Below are positions 19,420 through 28,560 of a stretch of DNA of 64,000 nt, piece after piece. Source of the DNA: Prevotella sp. Its GTDB lineage: Bacteria; Bacteroidota; Bacteroidia; Bacteroidales; Bacteroidaceae. The stretch spans positions 33,029 to 97,028 of the forward strand of contig JAFTFX010000019.1 of the NCBI GenBank assembly GCA_017458225.1, in the 5' to 3' direction. Every line of letters starts with the position of its first letter. Position 1 is the first letter of the stretch. The notes beneath the pieces are model-generated. The model was not told where the DNA came from and ran no database searches. It worked only from the letters and a program-made list of their open reading frames with translations. The translations under genes were made by a program, and so were the position numbers.

Positions 19420-21327
19420 ATGAGAAAGAAATCTATGATAAGAATCCTTACCAAAGGAATAACGGCAATGAGTTGTTGTCTGTTGGTCTGGGGATTTACC
19501 GCTTGTGCCGACAAATGGGACGAGCACTATGAAGAAATGCCGGCAGGCTTGAGCAATGAGAGCCTGTGGGAGGCCATTTCAAGCAATCCGGATCTGACAA
19601 ATTTCAAGACGCTTATTGCTGGTGTTGGCTACGACAAACAGTTGGCCAGCAGCCAGATGTTTACCGTCTTTGCCCCGACAAACGATTGCTTGTCGGCGGC
19701 AGAGGTGGCCAACATGATTGCGCTTTACAAATCGGAAAAGGGCAAGGTCAGTGAAGACGAGAACCAAGTGCTCAAGGAGTTTGTGAAGAACCACATTGCT
19801 CTGTATAACCATTCCGTATCGTCAGTCAGCAACGACTCTATCAAGCTGATGAACGGCAAATATGGTGTGCTGACTCCCAACACGATAGCAGGCGTGGACA
19901 TGCTGAGCAAGAACCAGAACTACAAGAACGGTGTGCTCTATACAGTAGGCTCCCAGCTCAGCTACAAGCCCAATCTGTTTGAGCTTATCCGTAAAGATGC
20001 CGACCTGACGAAGTTGTCAGAGTTTATGTACAATCCCAGCTTCTATTACAAGGTGTTCATACCAGAGGAGAGTGTGGAAGGCGGACTTGATGACTATGGT
20101 CGCACGACCTATCTTGACTCTGTGTTCTCACAGCGTAATGAGTTGTTCAGCTATCTTGACAACATCAACCATGAGGACAGCTCGTTCTGGATGGTGGCAC
20201 CTACCGATGCACTCTGGGATCAGCTGATGACTGAGTATAGCGAATACTTCAAGTATCCTGCCGACTGCAAAATCAAAGACTCACTGGAGTATATCCTGCC
20301 TCGTCTGTTCATCGTAATGGGAACGGTGTTTAACCGTACTTTCAATACGGGTGTGTTCAATCAGGAGAAGGCAAACGAAAAGGGTGCCGGCGATATCACG
20401 ATTGATGACTCGCTGATGTCGGTAAACTGCTTTCGCGACTTCGTTACACGCAAACGTGCATGGGCTGGTCAGGCCTTCAACTATTATGAATATTATAATG
20501 CATGGCAGTCAGACGGCGTGCTGGCGAATACACTTGACATAGACAGTTGCAGTAATGGCCTGATGAGAAAGGCTACAGCCAAATGGCCTATTGACAAGCT
20601 TCAGTCTTTTGCACAGTATGTGGTTGTTGAGGCTGATGCCAATATTTGGGAACTGAGTAAAACGGTGAATTCTGCCGGTGACTCTATCGCCACCATCTCG
20701 GCTGTTCAGCGCAATGCCTCAAGAGATACCCTTGATGAGTATAATTTCTACGACAGGGTGTGGAGTAATGGATTTGTTGAATTTGACCCTGTTCAGAACC
20801 GACAGAACCATACCGCTACTTTCCGTATTGACAATGTGCTCTCGAATTTTGGCTACGACATCTATCTCGTAACGGCTCCGGCCATCGCCTATGACCGCAA
20901 TGCTCCCGAAGCCCAGCGCGTTCCTACCAAACTGCGCATCACACTGAACTACAAGCAAGAAAACGGCTCTATGAAGACGGAACGACTTGTCAGCGAAGTT
21001 ACGACAGATGCCAATTCGATGGGCTATATCCAACTGGCAAGCGATTTCAAGTTCCCCGTAACGAACTATGGCCTGTATAATTATGACACGAAGCCTTCTG
21101 TGACGCTGGATGTGGAGACACGTGTGAGCAACAGTGAGTTGAACAGAGGAACGTTTACCCGTAATATGCGCATTGACTGCATTCTGCTGGTGCCACATGG
21201 CACGATGGAAGAAGGTGTTGTACCGGCCGGCAGCAAAATACCCACTGTTGACCAAGGTAAACCCGCTATGTTGATGAAGCCTCATGGCGACACGCCTCAG
21301 GCTACAACTTTCTATATGCGTCGCTAA
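19420..21327 (+). CDS. FAS1 lipoprotein
   Basis: A 635-aa lipoprotein with lipobox FTAC (C29). FAS1 signatures are FTVFAPTNDCLSAAEV near residue 83 and a second, more divergent unit around residues 185-330 (YYKVFIPEESV and SFWMVAPTDALWDQL). The C-terminal ~180 residues are beta-rich (FRIDNVLSNFGYDIYLVTAP...) and resemble the ligand-binding-like tail of the preceding gene. It is separated by 43 nt from that gene and by 15 nt from the second susC, so it is in the same operon. No enzyme signature was found. Confidence 0.75.
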   Translation: MRKKSMIRILTKGITAMSCCLLVWGFTACADKWDEHYEEMPAGLSNESLWEAISSNPDLTNFKTLIAGVGYDKQLASSQMFTVFAPTNDCLSAAEVANMIALYKSEKGKVSEDENQVLKEFVKNHIALYNHSVSSVSNDSIKLMNGKYGVLTPNTIAGVDMLSKNQNYKNGVLYTVGSQLSYKPNLFELIRKDADLTKLSEFMYNPSFYYKVFIPEESVEGGLDDYGRTTYLDSVFSQRNELFSYLDNINHEDSSFWMVAPTDALWDQLMTEYSEYFKYPADCKIKDSLEYILPRLFIVMGTVFNRTFNTGVFNQEKANEKGAGDITIDDSLMSVNCFRDFVTRKRAWAGQAFNYYEYYNAWQSDGVLANTLDIDSCSNGLMRKATAKWPIDKLQSFAQYVVVEADANIWELSKTVNSAGDSIATISAVQRNASRDTLDEYNFYDRVWSNGFVEFDPVQNRQNHTATFRIDNVLSNFGYDIYLVTAPAIAYDRNAPEAQRVPTKLRITLNYKQENGSMKTERLVSEVTTDANSMGYIQLASDFKFPVTNYGLYNYDTKPSVTLDVETRVSNSELNRGTFTRNMRIDCILLVPHGTMEEGVVPAGSKIPTVDQGKPAMLMKPHGDTPQATTFYMRR

Positions 21328-21342
21328 TATTCACCTAATAAT

Positions 21343-24300
21343 ATGAAGGAAAATATGTATATGAAACGATATATCTTATTTGGACTATCACTGTTGATGG
21401 CTTTTCCTCTGACCGTCAGTGCTCAAGATGATGATTCAGAAGAAGAGGGTTCGCAGACTGCCATCCGCGGCTTTGCAGTGAAACAGAAAAACTATGAGAC
21501 ACGAGTCGTCAAGGGAGTTGTGCGCGATGCAACCACCCAGCAACCTCTGGCAGGTGCTATGGTTCGTGCTGGTCAGATAGAAGGATACAGTGTGCTGACC
21601 GAGGACGACGGATCGTACGAACTGAAGTTGCCCGTCTTCGCAACGAGTATCTTTGTGTCATCGCCTGACTACAACCCCATCCAGATTGGTCTTATGAAGG
21701 GGGAGAAGCAGAAGGTGGCCTACCTTTATCCGACAACATTCTCATCTGAATATGCGCCCAAGACCAATGTGCGCGGTGATGCTGTTGCCAGCAATTTCAA
21801 TTATTCTGGTGCCATCAATATCAAAGATGAAATCCAGAAACAGTTGGGTGCTCAGGTGCATACAATCAGCAGAAGCGGCACTCCCGGTGTGGGAAGTGTG
21901 ATGTTTATGCAGGGCTTGAACTCGCTGAACGTCAATGCACAGCCGTTGGTTGTGGTTGATGACGTGATTATCGACCAGCAGTATAATCGTGACCTGCTGC
22001 ACGACGGATTCTTCAATGATATCCTGACAGGTATAAATCCTGCCGACATCGAGAAGGTGACCGTGATGCGCAATGGTACGGCTCTCTATGGTGCCAAGGG
22101 TGCCAATGGCGTGATTCTGATTCAGACTCGCCGCAACAAGTCGATGGCTACCCGTATTACTGCCACTGCTTCGGCCGGTGTAACACTGAAGCCTAAGTTC
22201 CTTCCTGTGATGAATGCTGATGAGTATCGTGGCTATGCATCAGAAATGCTGAAGACTACGAACACCAAGCTTCAGTCGTTCAAGTTCCTGGACGAGCGTC
22301 AGGTTCTGGACAACGGACAGCAGAACTACTACTATCCGCTCTATCACCAGAGCACCGACTGGAAAGATCTGGTCTATCATACTGCCATTACGCAGAACTA
22401 CGGTATTAACGTAGAAGGTGGTGACGCTGTGGCCAACTACAACCTGTCGGTAGGCTATTCATCGGCACAGAGCACGCTGAAATACAACGACATGGATCGT
22501 TTGAGCGTTCGCTTCAATACCGATATCTCGCTGACCAAGAACCTTGACGTGCGTTTCGATGCTTCGTTCTCTAACCAGACTCGCAACATCCGTAACGACG
22601 GCGCACCTGAAAACTACGACAGCGGCACTCCCACTTCGCCTGCTTTCTTGGCATACGTGAAGAGCCCCTTCCTGAGCCCCTACAGCTATGGTCGTGGTAT
22701 GTTCTCAGAGAGCCACTATAATATTGATGCCGAGGACTACCTGAACGAGGCACTGGCCAACTACAGCGGCTATAACTGGCGTTTGGGTAACCCTGCTGCC
22801 ATTAATGAATATGGTGATGCTGAAAACAAGAACCGCTTTGAGAACTCTATGCTGAATCTTACGGTAACACCGAAGTACCAGTTTACCCGTAACCTCTTCT
22901 TGCAGGAACACTTCAGCTATAACCTGGTGAATACCAATGAGATGTTCTACATCCCTGTCAACGGAACTCCGTCATACTATGTGGAGAGCATTGGTGCCAA
23001 CCGTGACAACGAGGTGCGCTCGCTGGCTTCAAGACAGAATTCGGTGATGAGCGACACCCGACTTGACTGGCAGAATCGCTACGGTGCACACTTCGTGCAT
23101 CTGTTTGGTGGCGCTCGTATCAACTGGGAAAGCTATAGTTCTAATTCGCAGTTGGGCTACAACACAGGTAACGATAAGACCCCGTTCATGCGTAAGGACC
23201 TGAAAGATGTTTCAGTGACTGGTATCAATGAGAGTTGGAACTCGTTGGCATGGTATGCTCAGGCAGAGTATGACTATCTGAGCCGCTATTATCTGCAGGC
23301 TAACTTGACCGTTGAAGGCTCTTCACGTTTTGGCAAGAATGCCGACGGACTGAAGATGGCCGGTGTGCCCTGGGCCGTATTCCCCAGTGTACAGGCAGCT
23401 TGGGTCATCAGCAACGAGCCCTGGATGGCCAAGGTCGACGGCATTGACTATCTGCGTCTGAACGTGGGCTATGATGTCAGTGGTAACGACGATATTGATT
23501 TCTATGCTGCGCGCAGCTATTTCAAGGCAGGTCTGTTCCTGCATGCCATTTCCGGTCTTACCTTTGGTGGCATCGGTAATACCGAGATACAGTGGGAGAC
23601 CACTCGCCGACTGAATGCCGGACTGGAGGGTAGTTTCATGAACAATCGTCTGAGCGTAGGACTGAACTACTTCCGTTCAACGACCGACAATCTGCTTACT
23701 CTTCAGTCAGTAAGCTTCCTTTCTGGTAAGGACAAGGCTTGGTCAAACGACGGTAAACTGCAGAATGAAGGCTTCGACGTGAATTTCACGGCTAAGGTGT
23801 TGGCCCTGAAAGACTGGCAGTGGCAGATTGGCGCCAGCGCAGGTCACTATAAGAATAAGATTACGGCGCTGCCTGACGGTGCAGAGTATATCGACAATAC
23901 AGTCTATGGTGCCACCATTCGTACACAGGTGGGACAGGCTGCCAACTTGTTCTACGGCTACAGGACGCTGGGCGTGTTCTCTACTACCGAGGAAGCCATG
24001 GCTGCTGGTACAGCCGATCCCAAGGGCCTGTATTTCTTGGCAGAAAATGGTGTCGACAGGAACTACTTCGGTGCCGGCGACGTGCACTTTGATGATCTGA
24101 ATGGTGATGGTCAGATCACTGATGATGACCGAACTGTTATTGGCGATCCGAACCCAGACATCTTTGGTAATATTTACACCTCTATTGCTTGGAAGCACCT
24201 GAAGCTCGACGTTCGTTTCAATTACTCGCTGGGCAATGATGTTTACAACTACATGCGCTCACAGATGGAGTCGGGCAGCCGCTTCATGAACCAGTCTACA

Positions 24301-24642
24301 GCCTTGAATGCCCGTTGGCAGGCAGAAGGCCAGACGGCCAGTATCCCCCGAGTCAGTTTCCAGGATCCGATGGGCAATGCCCGTTTCAGTGACCGTTGGA
24401 TTGAGGACGGCAGCTATCTGCGTCTGAAGACCGTTACGCTGAGCTATGACTTGCCTTTGAAGTCGCAGTACATTCAGGGACTGCAGTTCTGGATTCAGGG
24501 TAACAATCTGCTCACCTTCTCGAAGTATCTGGGTACCGATCCTGAGTTCACCATGACTTCAAGCGTCATTGGCCAGGGCATCGATCTCGGACTGCTGGGA
24601 CAAAGCCGTTCGGTGGTTGCTGGTGTGAAGATAAATCTGTAA
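21343..24642 (+). CDS. Second SusC-family TonB-linked transporter
   Basis: A 1099-aa protein: signal peptide ending PLTVSAQ, carboxypeptidase-regulatory-like domain (VVKGVVRDATTQQPLAGAMV), plug with RNGTALYGAKGANGVILIQT, and a long barrel. In-frame ATGs at 21343, 21355 and 21361 are all possible starts; the last (MKRYILFGLSLLM) gives the most typical signal peptide. It is clearly different from the first SusC of the locus, so it is not a recent duplicate. It probably takes up a related or partly processed ligand. Confidence 0.9.
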   Translation: MKENMYMKRYILFGLSLLMAFPLTVSAQDDDSEEEGSQTAIRGFAVKQKNYETRVVKGVVRDATTQQPLAGAMVRAGQIEGYSVLTEDDGSYELKLPVFATSIFVSSPDYNPIQIGLMKGEKQKVAYLYPTTFSSEYAPKTNVRGDAVASNFNYSGAINIKDEIQKQLGAQVHTISRSGTPGVGSVMFMQGLNSLNVNAQPLVVVDDVIIDQQYNRDLLHDGFFNDILTGINPADIEKVTVMRNGTALYGAKGANGVILIQTRRNKSMATRITATASAGVTLKPKFLPVMNADEYRGYASEMLKTTNTKLQSFKFLDERQVLDNGQQNYYYPLYHQSTDWKDLVYHTAITQNYGINVEGGDAVANYNLSVGYSSAQSTLKYNDMDRLSVRFNTDISLTKNLDVRFDASFSNQTRNIRNDGAPENYDSGTPTSPAFLAYVKSPFLSPYSYGRGMFSESHYNIDAEDYLNEALANYSGYNWRLGNPAAINEYGDAENKNRFENSMLNLTVTPKYQFTRNLFLQEHFSYNLVNTNEMFYIPVNGTPSYYVESIGANRDNEVRSLASRQNSVMSDTRLDWQNRYGAHFVHLFGGARINWESYSSNSQLGYNTGNDKTPFMRKDLKDVSVTGINESWNSLAWYAQAEYDYLSRYYLQANLTVEGSSRFGKNADGLKMAGVPWAVFPSVQAAWVISNEPWMAKVDGIDYLRLNVGYDVSGNDDIDFYAARSYFKAGLFLHAISGLTFGGIGNTEIQWETTRRLNAGLEGSFMNNRLSVGLNYFRSTTDNLLTLQSVSFLSGKDKAWSNDGKLQNEGFDVNFTAKVLALKDWQWQIGASAGHYKNKITALPDGAEYIDNTVYGATIRTQVGQAANLFYGYRTLGVFSTTEEAMAAGTADPKGLYFLAENGVDRNYFGAGDVHFDDLNGDGQITDDDRTVIGDPNPDIFGNIYTSIAWKHLKLDVRFNYSLGNDVYNYMRSQMESGSRFMNQSTALNARWQAEGQTASIPRVSFQDPMGNARFSDRWIEDGSYLRLKTVTLSYDLPLKSQYIQGLQFWIQGNNLLTFSKYLGTDPEFTMTSSVIGQGIDLGLLGQSRSVVAGVKINL

Positions 24643-24672
24643 TTGAAAATTGATCATTGAAATATAATAATT

Positions 24673-26601
24673 ATGATTACAAAGATAAATAACAAGGTGG
24701 TTGCAGGAGTCTTCTCTCTCCTCCTTCCATTTTCCGCTTTCCTCTTTGCAGGTTGTGAGGACTTCTTCGAGCAAGAGTCAGAGGATGTGGTCTATGCCGA
24801 CAAGGCCCACTTGAACAATGCTGTAGATACGATCTATTCTGTGACTGGTATCATGAATAAGATGCAGGTGATTGCCGACCGCACCATTCTGTTTGGCGAG
24901 GTGAGAGGCGACTTGGTGACTTTGACCAAAGATGCCAGCAATGACCTGCGCGAGTTGGCTGAGTTCAACGTTAGCGACGACAATAAGTATAATAGCCCTC
25001 GCGATTACTATGAGATTATTAACAACTGCAACTACTTCCTTGCTAATGTCAATCCCGACATGAAGAATAACCGCAATGAGAACATCTTCATGAAGGAGTA
25101 TGCTGCCGTCAAGGCTTTCCGTGCATGGACTTATTTGCAGCTGGCCCTGGTCTACGGACGGGTGCCATTTGTCACTGATCCTATCCTGACGAAGGACGAT
25201 GCTGAGCGTGACTACCCGTTCTATTCTGTGGAAGATGTCTGCCGTTATTTCCTGAACGATCTCAGTGGAATTCCTGAAGAGTACAACTGTAAGTTCCCTG
25301 GCTATCGTACCATTCGCGGCACAGCTTCAAGCCTGTTCTACTTCCCACTGAGTATTCTCCGTGGTGAACTCTACCTCTGGCTGGCTTCTTACACGCAGAA
25401 CAAGGAGTACTACCGCCAGGCCGCATTGAACTACTATAAGTATATCTCGGAGCGCAATGGCACGGGTGGTTTCTATTCAACAGGCTTGAGCACCGTTATG
25501 TGGAATCCCGGTTCATCTACGTGGTCGAGCTATTTCTCGATTAACTATACCACCTCCTTGACATCAAGGTATCCTGATATCTTCGATTCGTCAGTAGAAA
25601 CACCAACATCTCAGGGTGAGTTGATAACGATGATTCCTGGTGACTCTATCCCTGCTGAAGGATACTATAGCGAACTGCGTAATCTTTTCAACTCTACCAG
25701 CTTGAACGACAACAAGTACAGCATCACCCCGTCGACGAATATGATTGAAATTTCTGAGGCGCAGAAGAACTGCTGTTTGAGCAAGATTCGTACTGACGGA
25801 ACTTATTCAGTCTCTTATGCTCCTACCGGTCTCAATCAGCGCCGTACGGGTGACCTCCGCTTGAAGTATATATGGCAGGAAGGTACCACACGCGACTACT
25901 ATACCGGTGACCGCATTGAAACGCAGAACATCGTCAAGTATCAGACGCGCAATGTGCATATCTATCGCAAGCAGATGCTCTATTTGCGCATGGCCGAAGC
26001 ACTCAACATGGCCGGTTATCCGCGTATGGCTTTCCAGATTTTGTCGAACGGTATCAACGATAAGGTGATGAACGACTCTATCTATCCCTTCTATAGCAAG
26101 ACCGACTCTATCGACTTCCTGTCGAAGTTCAAGTTCTCTACAGGATCATACAAACTGTTGCTGCCTGAGCAATTCGCCGGTACTACCGTGTCGATTACGG
26201 GCAACACAATGGGTATGCATAGCCGTGGTTCAGGCTGGACTCCCGACAACGAGTACTATTCATTTACCGACTCAGTGCCCGAGACCAGAACGATTACACT
26301 GGACGATGGAACCACGAAGGATACTATCGTGATGAATCGTGTGCCTGTGGCCGATCAGCAAGCCTACGTCGACAGTCTGATTCTGAATGAGAGCGCACTG
26401 GAGTTTGCTTTCGAGGGTACTCGTTACTACGATGTGATGCGCTATGCATTGCGACAGCCCAACCCGGGAGCTGCCATGGCCAAGATCATCTATGGTCGTC
26501 GTGGTAAAGACAATGCTGCCCAGGTGCAGGGCGAAATCAAGAAAGACCTGAACAATCAGCAGAACTGGTATCTGAACTGGAAAGGAAAGATTGGATTTTA
26601 A
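24673..26601 (+). CDS. Second SusD-family lipoprotein
   Basis: A 642-aa lipoprotein with lipobox FAGC (C28) and the SusD-like start EDFFEQESEDVV. Family blocks include KAFRAWTYLQLALVYGRVPF and the C-terminal ESALEFAFEGTRYYDVMRYA. It is larger than the first SusD and pairs with the susC 30 nt upstream. It is the last gene of the FAS1/SusCD run; a 21-nt palindrome array follows its stop. Confidence 0.92.
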   Translation: MITKINNKVVAGVFSLLLPFSAFLFAGCEDFFEQESEDVVYADKAHLNNAVDTIYSVTGIMNKMQVIADRTILFGEVRGDLVTLTKDASNDLRELAEFNVSDDNKYNSPRDYYEIINNCNYFLANVNPDMKNNRNENIFMKEYAAVKAFRAWTYLQLALVYGRVPFVTDPILTKDDAERDYPFYSVEDVCRYFLNDLSGIPEEYNCKFPGYRTIRGTASSLFYFPLSILRGELYLWLASYTQNKEYYRQAALNYYKYISERNGTGGFYSTGLSTVMWNPGSSTWSSYFSINYTTSLTSRYPDIFDSSVETPTSQGELITMIPGDSIPAEGYYSELRNLFNSTSLNDNKYSITPSTNMIEISEAQKNCCLSKIRTDGTYSVSYAPTGLNQRRTGDLRLKYIWQEGTTRDYYTGDRIETQNIVKYQTRNVHIYRKQMLYLRMAEALNMAGYPRMAFQILSNGINDKVMNDSIYPFYSKTDSIDFLSKFKFSTGSYKLLLPEQFAGTTVSITGNTMGMHSRGSGWTPDNEYYSFTDSVPETRTITLDDGTTKDTIVMNRVPVADQQAYVDSLILNESALEFAFEGTRYYDVMRYALRQPNPGAAMAKIIYGRRGKDNAAQVQGEIKKDLNNQQNWYLNWKGKIGF

Positions 26602-26627
26602 ACAGAACTAAAACTACTTTTTCATAG

Positions 26628-26685
26628 AATTATGGCCATAATTTTCGCAATTATGGCCATAATTCATTCAATTTTCGCCAAAATT
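26628..26685. repeat. Three-unit 21-nt palindrome array, word AATTATGGCCATAATT
   Basis: Units begin at 26628, 26649 and 26670, exactly 21 nt apart. The first two carry the identical perfect 16-bp palindrome AATTATGGCCATAATT; the third is the related AATTTTCGCCAAAATT. Spacers are 5 nt. The array starts 27 nt after the susD stop and ends before the rimP promoter. Confidence 0.88.
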
Positions 26686-26709
26686 GTTTGTAGTATGCAA
26701 AAAATGTAG

Positions 26710-26759
26710 TACCTTTGCAGCGTTCAGTGGAATGAGGGGCTTGACAAAAGCTCCTCATT
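26710..26759 (+). promoter_or_regulatory. rimP-nusA-infB promoter and leader hairpin
   Basis: TACCTTTG at 26710-26717 is a -7 box. The leader then forms a 10-bp stem (26731-26740 with 26750-26759, AATGAGGGGC / GCTCCTCATT with one G-U pair) followed by a short T-rich stretch. A hairpin at this place could act as an attenuator; in other bacteria this operon is autoregulated, but I infer nothing firmer. Confidence 0.55.
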
Positions 26760-26780
26760 TCTGTTATAAATCAATCACGA

Positions 26781-27245
26781 ATGATCAACAAGGACACAAT
26801 TAAGACGTTGGTGGAAGAGTGGCTCAAGAAGGGCAACTACTTCCTGGTAGACATTATGATGGACGGCGACCGCATCGCCGTGGAGATTGACCATGCCGAA
26901 GGCGTGTGGATCGAAGACTGTGCCGAACTGAGCCGCTACTTACAGGAGCAGTTGGGCGAAGAAATGGACGACTATGAGCTGGAGGTAGGCTCGGCTGGCA
27001 TCGGACAGCCCTTCAAGGTGGAACAACAGTATCAGAACCATGTGGGCGACGAAGTGGAGGTGCTTATGGCCGACGGCAAAAAGCTGACAGGCATTCTGAA
27101 GAGCGTCGAAGGACGGCAGTTCGTTGTCACCACAAAGGAGAAACAGGTTCCTGAGGGCAAGAAACGCCCCGTGCTGGTCGAGGTGGACAAGCCATTCTCG
27201 ATGGACGAGGTGAAATCGACGAAATATGTGCTGAATTTCAAATAG
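26781..27245 (+). CDS. rimP: Ribosome maturation factor RimP
   Basis: A 154-aa protein that assists 30S subunit maturation. Family features are the N-terminal alpha/beta domain with VDIMMDGDRIAVEIDHAEGVWIEDCAELSRYL and LEVGSAGIGQPFK (the LEVSSPGLDRPLK equivalent), then the small SH3-like C-terminal domain. It is first in the conserved rimP-nusA-infB order, with a 37-nt gap to nusA. Its middle motif is more divergent than in enterobacteria, as is usual for Bacteroidetes. Confidence 0.93.
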   Translation: MINKDTIKTLVEEWLKKGNYFLVDIMMDGDRIAVEIDHAEGVWIEDCAELSRYLQEQLGEEMDDYELEVGSAGIGQPFKVEQQYQNHVGDEVEVLMADGKKLTGILKSVEGRQFVVTTKEKQVPEGKKRPVLVEVDKPFSMDEVKSTKYVLNFK

Positions 27246-27282
27246 TCAAATAGCAAAAAAGTAAAATAGAAAAAATATAGAA

Positions 27283-28545
27283 ATGGCAACAAGAAAAGAT
27301 GCGAAAGGTCCCAGCATGTTTGAGACCTTTCAAGAGTTTAAGGAGACCAAGAACATTGACCGTACCACATTGGTGAGCGTGCTCGAAGAGAGCTTTCGCA
27401 ATGTGCTGGCCAAGATGTTCGGCAGCGACGAGAACTTCGACGTGATTGTGAACCCCGATAAGGGCGACTTCGAGATTCATCGTAACCGCGTGGTGGTAGA
27501 AGACGGCGAGGTGCGCGACGAGAACAAGGAGATAGCCCTCTCAGAGGCTCAGAAGATTGAGCCCGACTACGAGGTGGGCGAGGAAGTGTCTGAGGAGGTG
27601 GACTTCCAGAAGTTTGGCCGCCGTGCCATCTTGAACCTGCGCCAAACACTGGCTTCGAAGATTTTGGAACTGGACCACGATGCCCTCTATCAGAAATACA
27701 AGGACAAGGTGGGAACCGTCGTATCAGGCGAGGTCTATCAGATGTGGAAGCGCGAGGTGCTGCTCATGGACGATGAGGGCAACGAACTCCATTTGCCGAA
27801 GTCGGAGCAGATTCCTGCCGACAACTACCGCAAGGGCGAGACCATCCGTGCCCTCGTCAAGGAGGTGCAGAACGAGAACAACAACCCACGCATCATCCTG
27901 TCGCGCACCAGCCCTGACTTCCTGAAGCGCCTGCTGGAGGCTGAGGTGCCCGAGATTAATGATGGTCTGATTGCCATCCGTCGCGTGGCCCGTATGCCGG
28001 GCGAGCGTGCCAAGGTGGCCGTGGAAAGCTTCGATGACCGCATAGATCCTGTAGGAGCCTGCGTGGGTGTGAAGGGTAGCCGTGTGCACGGCATCGTTCG
28101 CGAGCTGCAGAACGAGAATATCGATGTCATCAACTTCTCGAGCAACATCCAACTCTTCATTCAGCGTGCCCTCTCGCCTGCCAAGGTGACCAGCATCAAG
28201 CTCGACGAAGAGAACCATAAGGCCGAAGTCTATCTGCAGCCCGAGGAGGTGAGCTTGGCCATTGGTAAGGGCGGCATCAACATCAAGCTGGCCTCTATGC
28301 TTACCGAGCATACCATCGACGTATTCCGTGTGGTGCCCGAAGGTGCCGATGACGACGAGGATATCTACCTCGACGAGTTCAGCGACGAAATCGACCAGTG
28401 GGTTATCGACAGCATCAAAGCCATCGGTCTCGATACGGCTAAGGCTGTGCTCAACGCTCCGCGCGAGATGCTCATTGAAAAGGCCGACCTTGAGGAAGAA
28501 ACCGTCGACCATCTGATAGAGGTGCTGAAAGCAGAATTTGAATAA
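27283..28545 (+). CDS. nusA: Transcription termination/antitermination factor NusA
   Basis: A 420-aa RNA polymerase-binding factor that controls pausing, termination and antitermination. Visible domains are the N-terminal RNAP-binding region (1-130, SVLEESFRNVLAKMFG), S1 (about 138-205, GTVVSGEVYQMWKREVLLM), KH1 (DPVGACVGVKGSRVHGIVRE, about 247-266) and KH2 (EEVSLAIGKGGINIKLAS, about 320-338), followed by a helical tail. It lacks the extra acidic repeats of enterobacterial NusA, normal for this phylum. It lies between rimP and infB in an apparent operon. Confidence 0.96.
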   Translation: MATRKDAKGPSMFETFQEFKETKNIDRTTLVSVLEESFRNVLAKMFGSDENFDVIVNPDKGDFEIHRNRVVVEDGEVRDENKEIALSEAQKIEPDYEVGEEVSEEVDFQKFGRRAILNLRQTLASKILELDHDALYQKYKDKVGTVVSGEVYQMWKREVLLMDDEGNELHLPKSEQIPADNYRKGETIRALVKEVQNENNNPRIILSRTSPDFLKRLLEAEVPEINDGLIAIRRVARMPGERAKVAVESFDDRIDPVGACVGVKGSRVHGIVRELQNENIDVINFSSNIQLFIQRALSPAKVTSIKLDEENHKAEVYLQPEEVSLAIGKGGINIKLASMLTEHTIDVFRVVPEGADDDEDIYLDEFSDEIDQWVIDSIKAIGLDTAKAVLNAPREMLIEKADLEEETVDHLIEVLKAEFE

Positions 28546-28560
28546 AACACAAAAGTATTT

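Noticed and set aside
12007-26601. The tandem SusCD pairs as a recent duplication
   Set aside because: The two SusC and two SusD proteins differ widely in length and sequence outside family motifs, so they are old paralogues or separately acquired.
26628-26685. CRISPR-like short repeat array
   Set aside because: Units are palindromic with 5-nt spacers and a 21-nt period; there are no unique 30-nt spacers and no cas genes.
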